Of a stretch of 64,000 nt of DNA, positions 35,886 to 47,153 are shown piece by piece. Below the pieces are notes generated by a model. The model did not search any database. It was not told the DNA's origin and worked only from the letters and a program-made list of their open reading frames with translations. The position numbers and the translations under genes were made by a program. Position 1 is the first letter of the stretch. Each line of letters begins with the position of its first letter. The stretch comes from Tolypeutes matacus (lineage: Eukaryota > Chordata > Mammalia > Cingulata > Chlamyphoridae). The stretch is from NCBI GenBank assembly GCA_026826555.1, contig JAKSZT010037198.1, forward strand, positions 8,954,945 to 9,018,944, written 5' to 3'.

Positions 35886-36827
35886 TTAAATTTTAGCTCT
35901 TTCTCCTTTTTTAAAATATGAATTTATGGCTATGAACTTCCCTCTCAGGATTGCTTTCGCTGCATCCCATAGGTTTTGAAATGTTCTGTGGTTTTCATTA
36001 GTTTCAAGGTAGTTACTGATTTCTTTTGAGATTTCCTCCTTGACCCACTGTTTGTCTAAGAGTGTGTTGTTTAACTTCCATATCCTTGTGCCTAAACTGT
36101 TTCTCTGGCCCTTAGTGATTTCCAACTTCATTCCGTTGTGGTCAGAGAAATTACTTTGTATAATCTCAATCTTTCTGAATTCATTGAGTATTGTTCTGTG
36201 GCCTAGCATGTGGTCTATTTTGGAGTATGTTCCATGTGCACTCGAGAAGAATGTAAATCCCGCTGTATTTGGGTGTAGTATTCTGTATATGTCTATTAAG
36301 TCCAGGTCTTCTAATGTGTTGTTGAGTGCCTTAGTTTCTTTATTGATTTTCTTTCTAGATGTTTTGTCTAATGATGATAGTGGTGTGTTGAAGTCCCCTG
36401 CTATAATTGTAGAGGCATTTATTTCTCCTCTTACTTTTTCCAGAGTTTGCCGCACGTATTTTGAGGCACCCCGATTAGTTGCGTAAATGTTGATGATTGT
36501 TCTCTCTTCTTGAGAGATTACTCCTTTTACTAATATGTAGTGTCCATCTTTGTCTCTTACAATAGTTTTGCATTTAAAGTCTATTTTGTCTGATATTAGA
36601 ATAGCTATTCCTGCCCTTTTTTGGCTATTGTTAGCTTGTAAAATGGTTTTCCAGCCATTCACTTTCAGCGTTCTTGAATCCCTTCGTCGAAGGTGGGTTT
36701 CTTGTAGACAGCATATAGATGGATCATATTTTCTTATCCATTCTGCCAATCTGTGTCTTTTGATTGGTGAATTTAATCCTTTAACATTCAGTGTTATTAC
36801 TTGTAACGAATTTCTTACTTCAGCCAT
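35886..36827 (-). CDS. ORF2: L1 ORF2p, intact endonuclease domain (open to first stop)
   Basis: A 313-codon open frame starting [17 protein letters not shown]. It is an APE-type endonuclease that nicks target DNA for target-primed reverse transcription. All expected active-site residues of the L1 endonuclease are at their usual numbers: Asn14, Glu43 (in QETH), Tyr115, Asp145 and Asn147 (in GDFN), Thr192, Asp205 (in KIDHMLGH), Asp229 and His230 (in SDH). The frame ends at a TAA at about 35,886. The same frame continues open beyond it to 35,619, so this is a single nonsense change. A truncated protein with endonuclease but no RT would be the product if it were expressed. Confidence 0.9.
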   Translation of the reverse strand: MAEVRNSLQVITLNVKGLNSPIKRHRLAEWIRKYDPSICCLQETHLRRRDSRTLKVNGWKTILQANNSQKRAGIAILISDKIDFKCKTIVRDKDGHYILVKGVISQEERTIINIYATNRGASKYVRQTLEKVRGEINASTIIAGDFNTPLSSLDKTSRKKINKETKALNNTLEDLDLIDIYRILHPNTAGFTFFSSAHGTYSKIDHMLGHRTILNEFRKIEIIQSNFSDHNGMKLEITKGQRNSLGTRIWKLNNTLLDKQWVKEEISKEISNYLETNENHRTFQNLWDAAKAILRGKFIAINSYFKKGERAKI

Positions 36828-36899
36828 CTTTTCTTTGGGTTAATGTATGTCATATGTTGTTTTGTTTCTCTTTTTGTCTTTTCAGTTGTTTTTAAACTC

Positions 36900-37866
36900 T
36901 CCTCCAACTCTCTCTCCCTTGTTTTTTCCTTTCAACTTGTAGAGACTCCTTTAGTATTTCTTGAAGTGCTGGTTTCTTCTAGACATACTCTCTTAATTTT
37001 TGTTTATCTGTGAATATTTTGAATTCTCCATCATTTTTGAATGCCAGTTTTGCTGGATAGAGAATTCGTGGCTGGAAGTTTTTTCTTTTAGTATTTTGAC
37101 TATGTCATACCACTGTCTTCTTGCCTCCATGGTTTCAGCTGAGAAATCAGCACTTAGTCTTATTGCTTCCCTTGTATGTGATGGTTCTCTTTTCTCTTGC
37201 TGCCTTGGGTATTTTCTCTTTGTCTTGAGCATTGGACATTTTGACAAGTATATGTCTTGGAGTTGGCCTGTTGGGATTTATACTCTTTGGGGTACGCTGT
37301 GCTTCCTGGATCTGCACATCCATCTCTCTCAATAGGGTTGGGAAGTTTTCAGACATTATTTCTTTCAACACTCCTTCTGTTCTCTTTCCCTTCTCTTCTC
37401 CTTCTGGGATGCTCATAATGCATATGTTTGTGTGTTTTGTGTTATCGGTTAATTCCCTGAGTCCATTCTGGATTTTTTCTATCTTTTTGTCTATCTGTTC
37501 TACTATCTCTTTGATTTCAGCTGTATTGTCTTCTATATCACTAATTCTTTCCTCTGCCTGTTCAAATCTGCTGTTATGTGAATCCAGCGTCTTTTTCATT
37601 TCTTGGATTGTGCCATTGTTCGCCATCATATCCATTACCTTTTTAAGCATGTTTGCAATTTCTTCAGTATGTACTCCCAATGTCTTCTTTATATCCTTAA
37701 TCTCTTTCTTCTGTTCTTTAAGTTGGTCCATGATATTTGTTTGGATAGCTTTGATTAGTTGTTCTATGTTCTGCATCACTTCCTAGTTTTTATTTTGTTC
37801 ATTGGACTGGCCCATGTTTTCCTGTTTCTCAGAGTCATTTATATTATTTTGACGCCCTCTGGTCAT
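36900..37866 (-). pseudogene. ORF1: L1 ORF1p (RNA-binding trimeric protein), interrupted
   Basis: The start is taken as the ATG at 37,866-37,864 (MTRGRQNNINDSEK), in frame with the rest. A TAG at 37,785-37,783 interrupts it after 27 codons. The next 210 codons are open to 37,147: a heptad-rich coiled coil (about residues 30-120), then the RRM region with 'TPRHILVKM' and 'KAAREKRTITYKG'. A frameshift near 37,170 moves the C-terminal domain ('IRLSADFSAETMEARRQW') to the frame at 36,993-37,247. A further stop precedes 'KPALQEILKE' near 36,950. About 320 codons in total, close to the 338 of human ORF1p. ORF1p coats L1 RNA and acts as a nucleic-acid chaperone. Just three visible breaks indicate fairly recent decay. 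Confidence 0.88.
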
Positions 37867-39652
37867 CGTATTATCTTGATGGGTTTGTTCAGTTGATTAG
37901 CTTTTCTCTATGCTCTAGAGTTTTATTTAGCTGGTGGTTCTGCGTGTGAGTTATCTTTTCTCTTTGGCACTTTTTCTTCTTATTTATTTCCTTGCTTATT
38001 TCTATGTTCCCTTGAAGGCAAAAGACTAGGGCCAGAGGAATCAAAAGATGTAAGGAAGGCAGAAGGATAATAGTAATATTGATAAAAGTTAGAAGAGGGG
38101 CCAAATGAAACTTTAATGAGATGAATATTTAACTTGTGTAGGCAGTGTAGAGTAATAGGAAAAAAAGTGGAGTTCCTACAATGAACTGGGAAAACAAATG
38201 AAGGAATATATATATATATATATATATAGTGATTTAGAAGGCTAGCATTATGAGGAAGGAGAGAAATAGTAAAGAAAGGGCTGAAAGGAAAGAGTTAATA
38301 CTAATAAAAATAAAGAAGAAAACAAAATGGATGGAATAGAAATTGACACCCATAAGTTGTGGGCCTATGAAAAAATGTTGTATCCAAGAGCCACAACAGA
38401 AAGCAGAAGGTAGAAAGATGAAGGAAGGATAAGTGATAGTTTGGAATACAGGATCAGTATAGACAACGAGTGGGAAATTCCTGAAGAAGAAGCACCACAA
38501 AGAAGCGACATGGTAGCAGCACCTAATTTTTAAAAAATGAAAGAAAAAAGAAAGGGGGGAGGAAAGAGGAAAGAAAAGCAAGAGACCAGAAAGAAACAGA
38601 GAGAAACCAAAGATCCACACAGGCAAGCAGTCAAACAAGGCTAAGGAAGTTCAGTGATTCCCCTAGGGTCCACGTGGATCCTCTCTGCCTGCCTTTGTTT
38701 ATCAATCAATTTCCCTCAGGGTTTTATATGCAGGTCCTGAAACAGCTTTTAGCTATTAAACTAAATTAAAAAGAATTTATTTTTCATTTATTGAAGTGAC
38801 CTTCTCACTTTTTTTTTTTTAGCAAAATACAGGACCCAAAATAATTCCTCCTCTAGACCAACCCCCTTATGGAAGGGACCCTAGCTGTGCTCGTGGAAAT
38901 TAATCAAGCATGTCACACTTCCTGGACTCCCCAGGGTAGCTGTAACTCTGATGTTTGTCAGTGCAGAGTGCTAACAACGGCCGATTCCACCCCTCTGGAG
39001 CCGAGCACCAGCGTCACCGGGTTGCTATGTAAATCTGTTTGACTGCAGATTCGCCTCTTCTCTCAGCCTGATGCTGTTTCAGGTTAGCTTATATACTCCC
39101 AAAGCTATGGGGCAGTCCAGGCAGCCAGATTGATGGCTAAAAATAAAAATAAAAAATTCCCTTCCTTGTCCTCCAACAGAACCCTCCCTCTTTTGGAGAG
39201 TGTCCCCTCTTCCTGGCTCCATGGCGGCCCAGGGCTTATCCCTGGGCAGCTAGGCAAATCAACTCCCTCCCCCAAACAGAATCACCCCTCCTGTCCACCG
39301 GGTGTCAATTCTCTCTGGCTGTTCTGTTCACCCAAGTTTCAAGGGGCTCCAGGCAGCCAAATCCCCAGAAAATAAAATTTTCTCGCCCCGCTTGCGGCTG
39401 CATCTGGCTGTTTTATTTATTTTTTCTCCCTAACTGTGGGGCTCAGCTGTCTGTGCCAACCACCACCGGCAAGCTTAAAAGTCACGAATCTGTACCGTTC
39501 CATTGAAGCCATTGATCCACGCAGATAGATGTCCCAAGCTTCTCATTCCACGCGTGCACAGCACAGAACCCCAGGCAGGACCCTGTCCACAATCCGCCTT
39601 GCTCTGGGAGCTTGCATTGTGTGCTCTCCTACACTAATGCCATCTTGGCCCC
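37867..39652 (-). promoter_or_regulatory. L1 5' UTR / internal promoter region
   Basis: 1.79 kb upstream of ORF1 on the minus strand. G+C and CpG are high for this window (38,940-39,652). The first ~1.13 kb (39,652-38,523) is also present in the element at 62,503-63,652. L1 5' UTRs carry an internal Pol II promoter in mammals; activity here is inference. A (TA)n run lies at 38,207-38,227. Confidence 0.8.
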
Positions 39653-41219
39653 GTCTCCTGATGCTAATTTTAGATCTTATATTTTAATAGCTATGCATTT
39701 GTATAAAATTGGTTAAAATTGATGATCTTTTGGTTGTAAGAAACTAACTTAATTTTATTTTCTTCTTATGTTTCTTATCTTCTAAAATAGATAAATCCAA
39801 AAGGGATATTCATATTTAAATTCTTCTTATAAACTTAAAATATTAATATAAATTTGTGTGTTGATCCTCAGAGATGTCAAAATAATAAAGTGACCCTAAC
39901 CAAGCCTCTCTCCAATATATAGTCCGTGCATGATGTCCTAATTGTCAGTAGTCTTCTGTAATTCATGAGATAGCACCTTTTTGATCTAATACAGAGGTTA
40001 CTAGCAGGGTTCACAATGTGCTAAATCTGACACGTAAGTCCGGAATCTGAAACTGAACCATGCCCTTGTAAATAATTTGATAAAAGTCCAAGTGAATGTA
40101 CTTGCTAGCATCAAGGACCTTCTAACTTAACCTACTTGGGAGGCACTTGGGAATCTTCTGGAACTGGCCACTTGATATAATTTAGCACTTTGTCAGCAGA
40201 ATAGAAATAAAATAAGACTTTTGAAATGAGGTAGTTTTTACGTTCTTAGCACCATCTATTAGAAGATGTGGCTAGACAGTTGTTATGGCTACTAAGGAGC
40301 TGGAACATCCAAATCACAGCACCCTTCAAAGGAAATGAGTTATTAAGAGGCTCTAACAATAATAGCAGGTTGTTAGAGCAATGTCCTTTCCCCACAGATC
40401 CCACAAAGTGCCCAGTTCATGTTAACGGGCCTCTGGGATGAGTAGGTAGCAAGGGTGACTTCTTCATTTGTAAACAATGAAATTTCCTCTCAAGAAGTAC
40501 CAATCATGATCATGAAACAATTTGGAATACAAACTTAAAAAATCATGTCAGTTATCAATGCACATCCAGAAAAGTTTGTGAATTAATGGTTTGTGATTGC
40601 ATATAAGAGAGTGTGTTCCCCAATTGGCAACACAGATTCACAAAGTGCTAGCTCTATTGCAGCACTAAGCACTGCCAGGCTGTTACAACAGGGAAACACT
40701 CAAAAATCCAAGATTTGGATTTGGGAAAGTCATGACAAAAATGCTGCCATTATCCTTGTGGAAAAAAATGAATTTGGGACTTATCTGTAAAGATGATTTG
40801 TAGAGAATTTGAAATTAATTAAATAATCTTAGTTAATAATGTATGTCAACCTCATTGTATAGATAATAATCTGTTTTTAATTGTCAGGATTTTATTGTTA
40901 ATTGCTTATATTAAACATTTTTAATACAAGCTGTGAATGAGACCTTAGATAACATTTACAACAAATTATCAGATGGCAGGAAACCACAGTGATAAAGGTC
41001 ACATGGATTGAAATTTTCAGGATCTAAAATAGCTACAGAGGCTGGACCAGTGGAACAAGTCTAAACTGATAAATTTTATTAGGAATAAGTATTTGCACTT
41101 ATATTAAAAATTGTTTGCATAAGGAAAGAATTGGTTAAATGGAAAAGCAACTGACCATTAAGATGTGACAGCCAAAAAAACACTCTGAACATTTACTAGT
41201 CTTCATAATCTAGAAATTT
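39653..41219. other. AT-rich DNA, no recognised feature
   Basis: No coding frame of note and no repeat recognised with confidence. Confidence 0.45.
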
Positions 41220-41420
41220 GGTTCTGTGGTCATCCACTTTGCTTTGCCCATTAACCTGACTCAAAGCCCCAGTGCTCTCACTACTTCCAACTCTGCTTTC
41301 CCCACTTCTAAGATTTTAACTCGGTGAAGGCAAGGATTTTTTTTTTTACTGTGCCTAGAAGAGTGCTTGACACATCTGTGATTAAAATATTTGTTGAAGA
41401 AATTCATTAAATTAAGTGAT
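41220..41420 (+). repeat. L2 LINE 3' end, degraded
   Basis: 'ctcggtgaaggcaaggattt' (41,320), 'actgtgcctagaagagtgct', then 'tatttgttgaagaaattcat' resemble the conserved L2 3' end. A T-run at 41,338-41,348 interrupts it. Confidence 0.5.
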
Positions 41421-41713
41421 ATTCTCTACAATGTCCGTGCATACTTAGAAAAGTGTAGTTACCTTCAGTGTACTCTTTTTTTGAAAAGCATGCAATGTGT
41501 TAGCATGTTTAAAAATATTCCTGTTAAAATTATTAATTATATAATCTGTTTGTAAAAGCTTAATCCTGAGTGTTACAAATATATTGGCTAACTGTAACTA
41601 TTCATTACAAAATGATTCTGTCTTTTTGCTGACAACAAAAAGGAACCTGCAAAATGACATGGTGACACAATGGAAATAGTGAGAGCCCTTTGCCCTTTCA
41701 GTGCAATTCTTTT

Positions 41714-41901
41714 TTTTTTTTTTTTTTTTAAAGATTTTTATTTATTTATTCATTTATCCCCCCCTTGCTGCTTGTGCTCGCTGGGTCAGCTAACCACGCC
41801 GTGCAGGCAGGCTTGCCTTCACCAGGAGGCCCCGGGAACTGAACCTGGGGCCTCCCATATGGTAAACGGGAGCCCCACTGATTGAGCCACAGCCGCTTCC
41901 C
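41714..41901 (-). mobile_element. DAS-type tRNA-derived SINE
   Basis: Minus-strand reading starts GGGAAGCGGCTGTGGCTCAA at 41,901. A-box-like sequence is at 41,889-41,875 and a good B box GGTTCAGTTCC at 41,845-41,835. The body continues 'tgaaggcaagcctgcctgca' and ends in a ~20-nt poly-A (poly-T 41,710-41,729 on plus). A perfect 14-bp target duplication AGTGCAATTCTTTT lies at 41,700-41,713 and 41,902-41,915. The low divergence and intact ends indicate recent, L1-dependent insertion. DAS SINEs are xenarthran, so it is the best taxonomic marker here. Confidence 0.9.
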
Positions 41902-41915
41902 AGTGCAATTCTTTT

Positions 41916-43840
41916 GATATAGTTTCCTTAACTGCCTTTTGAGGGAATGTCTTTTATTCACTCATGATGTAATGAAAAAATTCTTTCTTGGATGAACTTC
42001 ATTTTCTCCTAAAAGGAAAGAAGTGCATGGATATCAGAATCAAGCCGTGCTGTTTGGAATCCACCAGTCAGAAGTGTGACTTACATATAAAAGAATAAAA
42101 CAAAGAATAATGGCAAGATGGTACTTGGAGCCTGTGGAGATTAATAGATTTTAGAATCTTTCACCTCCTAGTCATTGCTTCAAATTGAGCAAGTCAGGAG
42201 TGTCAAGGTGAAGCACTTCCGTTGTATATATTTAAAATCCTATTTTGCTTTCAGGCAGTAGTGGTTAAAGTGTGTAGAAAAAAGACGAGCCAGGCAGTAT
42301 GAAGGGCTGGCTGATCAGAGTCAAGGACATGGGACTGGAATCAGTTTTGAAGACACAGGCAGTTAATTATTTTGTTTTCCAAAGCACACAAATCAAATTA
42401 ATCTAAATATATGTTTATAGTTAAATTATACACATATTTTAAGCATGATTTATGACGTGAATTTGGAGTGATTTATAACTGTTTCATCTTATTTCTTAAA
42501 GTGTGTGCCTTGCTATAGATAAAAGGTTTGAACAATATGAAGGTAGATTATTTTTTTATTTAGAACAGTAGAAATTAAAATAGAAGCAATAATAAGATGA
42601 TATTTAAACTTTGCTTAGCAATTTGTCGGTGTAGCTTTTCATTTCTCACCCCCGGCCACCCAGACTAGCTAACACAGTATCTATGTTACCCCTGTATAGG
42701 GGTCTAAAGAGGTCTTAGGAAAATGATTCTACAAATGCAGTTTCAAGACAGCTTTTAATTCCCATACTTTCATTGTTTCAGGGAAGGCAGACAGTAAAGA
42801 TATAGAGAAAAGGTAGCTTAGTTAAAGCTTTTTATAGAATGTAGGCATAAAAAATAGTACAGGTACATATAAACATGTGACTGCATGCGTGCACCAGGAC
42901 ACTTACAGGTGTTTCTACTTTGAAGTACTGCATTAACTTAGCTTATCTTCTGCGACTTTCTGAAGAGAGAACTTAATGTCAGATACGTGGAGGAAATGAC
43001 AAGATAGGAGATAGAAGATTTTGATTTTTTCATAAAATGTTTCAAATCACATCTTTGCTATTTTATGTTTTCCATTATTCATGGAGAGTGTGCAATTTAT
43101 CACATGTACCACTCATTGCTCTTTCCTACTTAATTTCCTAATTTTAAAACAAACAAATCATTTATAATTTATGTAATTATACATATACATAATATATGTA
43201 ACTGTATTTGGATTAGTTATTTGCATTTTACAGTATTTAGATGATTCTTTGGCACAATGGCTTTCAAATGTATTATAAACTTAAGTACCTACTGTTAAAA
43301 TGAAAGCAAATTTGGAATTTCAGTTGGTAGATATGGAATGGGGCACAGGTGCCTCAGGTTTCCAGTTTATTCTGCCTTTCACAATGGATATGCAGGTATG
43401 CATCGAATCAGAGAAATAGAGATTTTAAATTTAAAATTTAAAAATTTAAAATTTAAAATTTGAGGTTTCTAAAATGGAGTTTATATCTTTTCATTAATTG
43501 AATTAATATATAAATTAATGTAGTCAATATTTATTCAATATAATATTTATATTTTTGAGACAAGCCCTCACACATAAATGTTATCATAAATGTGAAAGTA
43601 TATTTCAGAAAAATACTACAAACTTTTCTAAATAAAAAACATTTAAAAAAACATAGTGAAAGACTTTATAGTAGAAGTCAACTCTATGCATTATACAAAA
43701 GAACATACTTAAAGTGAAATTGAGAAAGGTTAAAAATCAAGTGCACACAAATTATATACATTGGCCATAATCTTGATATAAATCAAGCCAAAAAGTATTA
43801 TTTGATATAAAAAAAGACCCTATAATGATAAAGGTTAAAA
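41916..43840. other. AT-rich DNA with a short A/T repeat
   Basis: Nothing recognised except a run of 'aaatttaaaattt' units at about 43,421-43,461. No coding frame. Confidence 0.5.
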
Positions 43841-45330
43841 TTCACAATGAGAATATTTGCTGATATCTATGGACCAATAATACAGTAACAAATGCACAAG
43901 AAATTAATTAATGAAATTATAAGAAGAAATCCCAATAGTTATAGGATAATTTAGCATGTATTTCTCCATCCATGGCAGAATCAGTTGAAAAAAATAAGAA
44001 TGAAGGAGACAGAGACAACATAATCAGTAAGTTAGATCTTTTAGATGTGTTCAGCACTAAATTCCAACAATAAATCATACACCAGCACCTGGAACATTTG
44101 CAAACTGTGGCAATATATTAAGCCACACAGAAAATATCTATAAATGCCAAACAATATTCTCTGAACATAATGTAATAAGAAGAAAATGCTATAAAAATCA
44201 AAAGAAATATTTACTTTATTTTAAATAAAAATTTTAAGATATGAATTAATATCAAACACAAAGCACTAGGAATACCAAAAACAATTGAACCAAAAAATTT
44301 GAAGCAAGAAAATCAATATAAAAGCAGAATTTAATAAGTTATAATTGAGAAAATGCTTAGAACAAAATAGAGCTGATCAATTTAAGTCATAAAAAAATAG
44401 TCAAATAATGAGTCAATTATATAAAACTGAGGGGCAAAAACAGATATTTACAAAGTGTGTTATGCAAAGGAGGAAATGGCCACCAAAACAGAAGACATTA
44501 CAAAAATCAAGACTTCAGTGAATAATCATTTGCAAATAACTTTGAAAATCTCTATTAAATGCATAATTTTCTAGGAAAATAAAATATACCCCGAAGTATG
44601 ATTTCCCGAAAGAAATAGAACAAGATGGCAAACAATTCTCCAGCATAAAATTATCAAGGCCAGAGAGTTTCACAAGGTGAATATTCAAATAGTTTTAAAG
44701 ATGCTATTATTCTTTTATTTAAACTATTTCAGAGCATTGAAAAATAAGTGAAACATACAAAAACTGTTATTGAGCAAGTAAAACAAGGATACCTTGAAAA
44801 AGATTAAATACAAAAAAGAACATATTGGCCAATCTCATGAATAGCAAAGCAAATATCTGACCTATTATTTTAGCAGAGACTCGAAGAGTGTATTAAAATT
44901 ACAATACATAATGACCAAGTGGTGCTTATTCTAGGCGCTAAGGTGGTCCAGCATTAGGAAATACATTAATATAGCTTATCATGTGACTCAGTTCAATAGA
45001 AAAAAAAATCATATGATCATCTGTATTTTAGCTAAAAAGGAATTTATCAAAATTCAACATCCATTCCTTAAAAAGCACTCAATAAATAAGCTGTAAAGTA
45101 CTCACTACAATATGATTTAAATGTTAGCCCCAAATTCCACATCTTAATTCAAGGAAATCATTAGATGCTCATCCATAATGTCAAGCAAAACATGGTGTCT
45201 GTTTTTCTTACTATTTAACATACTATTATCCAATGAAATTAGACCAAAATCATAGAAGGCATAAAAATCAAAAAAGGAAGGGAGCAAAATCGCACTTAAT
45301 TTATTAGGGAGAAAGATACAACCTAGACGA
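43841..45330 (+). pseudogene. Old plus-strand L1M ORF2 fragment
   Basis: Sense L1 ORF2 text is readable in order: 'tagttataggataatttagc' near 43,937, 'atggcaaacaattctccag' near 44,624, 'aaggccagagagtttcac' near 44,658, 'ggccaatctcatgaatagc' near 44,826, 'aatgaccaagtggtgcttat' near 44,908, 'catatgatcatctgtat' near 45,010 and 'aaaattcaacatccattcct' near 45,049. Together these span endonuclease C-terminus to RT palm. Every frame is full of stops. It is the only long LINE fragment on the plus strand between 12 and 54 kb. Confidence 0.75.
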
Positions 45331-46620
45331 CTATATTAATTTTTTTCTTTGAGAATGTGGACATTAGCCTTGATAATATATGCTTATAGTTCCTTGAGAG
45401 AGCAGAAAGGAGCAAAAGGTAAGAGAACATCACATTCAGGGAACACATTCTATTGTCACAGCAGCTTTGACCCCTATCTATCATTGACCTAGTATGCCTC
45501 ACCTACATGACTGTCTTAGCACTATCAAGTGGATTTTACTTGCTTTGTAGTATTGTTAAAAAGCATGTCATTTGCATCTTTTAGAATTAACTAATTAATC
45601 ATGTATGCTGAGATAGATTAAAGGAGTGATTACTAAACTTGGATTTACTTTGCACATATTTGTACTTATTGTCTATATATCCTTCTTCAGGATTTTCACA
45701 TTTCCAAATATGTAATCTGTTATGTGATGTAAGTGACTCCTAACATTCTTTGTAAAGAGCTAACAATAAAGACATTTTGGGCAAGTAAAAGCTTCCTGGG
45801 TAAGTGTTTATGAGGTCACTTTTAAAAGCAGCATAGCCATAGCTCACCATGTGCCATTTCTTTTCTCTTTTCAATGTGTTTGTTTCATTATCTGTTAAAT
45901 ATCCTTGATTTCATACATGCACGGTTCGTGTGGGTTGAATGAAAATATCACTGGCATGAAATGGAATGCTCTATATAAATCAGATGTATTATTTTTACAA
46001 AAATGAATTATTTTGGAAAAATGGGAACATAACCACTTAAGAGCTGGAACATAGCAGCTGTCACATTACACTTATAGAACTACAGCACAGTTTAGAGAGG
46101 CTGACTAATTTTATTTTTCAAGAGAAAATTACTGGGTGAATTTAGCTCTGCACCACAGTGCAATTATCTAAATGGGAATTGGCCAGAGAACAGGGGTTAA
46201 TAACCTCATCTCTTTCAGAGTCTAGTTTTAATTTGATACCAAAAAAAATGAGCTGACTTAGATATTACCAAAAGGGAACTCAGATTAATAACACTCGATT
46301 CGTTTTTCCAATGCCCAAATCCTCCTTCTTCTTTGCAAAGCATAGTTTTGTTTTGGTTTCTATTTTCTTGTGGGTTAAGTCTACCATTTATACTATCTAG
46401 ACCAAGGTTGATCAGATTATCAAAGTTCTTAACTTAAAAAAATTAGTTGGCCATATATTAACTTAAGAAAAACAACAGCAAAAATATCACAGAAGTGGAT
46501 GATTGTTATCTTTATTTTTCAAAATTTATATCAATTTAATGTGGTTTTGCACAGAGATTTTCTGTCTTCATTCTACCACTCCAGTATCAGTTTTATCAAT
46601 TTCTAGACACTAAAGATATC
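45331..46620. other. AT-rich DNA, no recognised feature
   Basis: No repeat or gene recognised. Confidence 0.45.
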
Positions 46621-47153
46621 TGTACCAGTTTGGTATTGTTTACGAATTCCAAAAATAGATTTTAGATTATGTTTGTAAACTGGTCTGTACCTGGGTGTGA
46701 TTAAATTATGATTAGGGCTTTGATTGGGCCACATCAGTAGGACGTTGAGTCCCCACCCCCTTGGTGAGCAGGGAATCACAGAAAAAACTACATGGCGGAA
46801 AAGAGAGTTGGAGTTTTGATGCTGAAGTTCTGAGCTGGAGCCTGGGAAGTGAACACAGAATAGAGACAGCTCCTTAGACCTGGCAGAAGCCCTGGGGAAA
46901 GAGACAGAGCCATTTGCCTGATAGTCTACAGCTGGCCTTGTGGACCGAGCACAGCAGCTGAGTCCAGAGAGAAACAGAGCCCCGGAAGCCTGAACTCTTG
47001 GCAGATGTCAGCAGCCATCTTGCTCCAGCACGTGGCCGTAGGCTTTGGTGAGGGAAGTAACTTATGCTTTATGGCCTGGTAACTGTAAGCGTCTACCCCA
47101 AATAAATACCCTTTATAAAAGCCAACAGATTTCTGGTATTTTGCATCAGCAAA
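46621..47153 (+). repeat. Xenarthran ERVL/MaLR-like solo LTR
   Basis: Starts TGTACCAGTTTGGTATTGTT at 46,621 and ends near 'tggtattttgcatcagc'. AATAAA is at 47,101-47,106, followed by 'taccctttataaaagccaac'. I recognise this LTR type as very common in armadillo and sloth. ATATC at 46,616-46,620 and 47,154-47,158 could be a 5-bp target duplication (typical of ERVL), but the extreme 3' end looks truncated, so this may be chance. Confidence 0.65.

Larger units (their letters stand above)
32280..39652 (-). mobile_element. Near-full-length L1 element (young xenarthran type)
   Basis: Reading from 39,652 leftward: a CpG-containing 5' UTR starting GGGGCCAAGATGGC, ORF1, a short spacer, ORF2 (endonuclease, RT, C-terminal domain) and a 3' UTR with a G-rich tract, ending in an A/TA-rich tail near 32,280. 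Total about 7.4 kb. The 5' UTR and 3' UTR match the plus-strand copy at 62.5-64.0 kb closely, which indicates a recently active subfamily. I found no convincing target duplication, so the 3' boundary is uncertain. ORF1 and ORF2 each contain a few stops or frameshifts, so it is immobile. Confidence 0.92.

Noticed and set aside
33222..37786. Many plus-strand open frames of 90-184 codons
   Set aside because: They are antisense shadows of L1 ORF1 and ORF2; the minus strand carries the domains.
38234..38638. Minus-strand 134-codon frame rich in Phe/Leu/Ser
   Set aside because: Part of the L1 5' UTR; low-complexity pyrimidine tract translated by chance.
41714..41901. Functional tRNA gene
   Set aside because: The tRNA-like boxes belong to a SINE with an A-tail and target duplication, and the body cannot fold into a complete tRNA.
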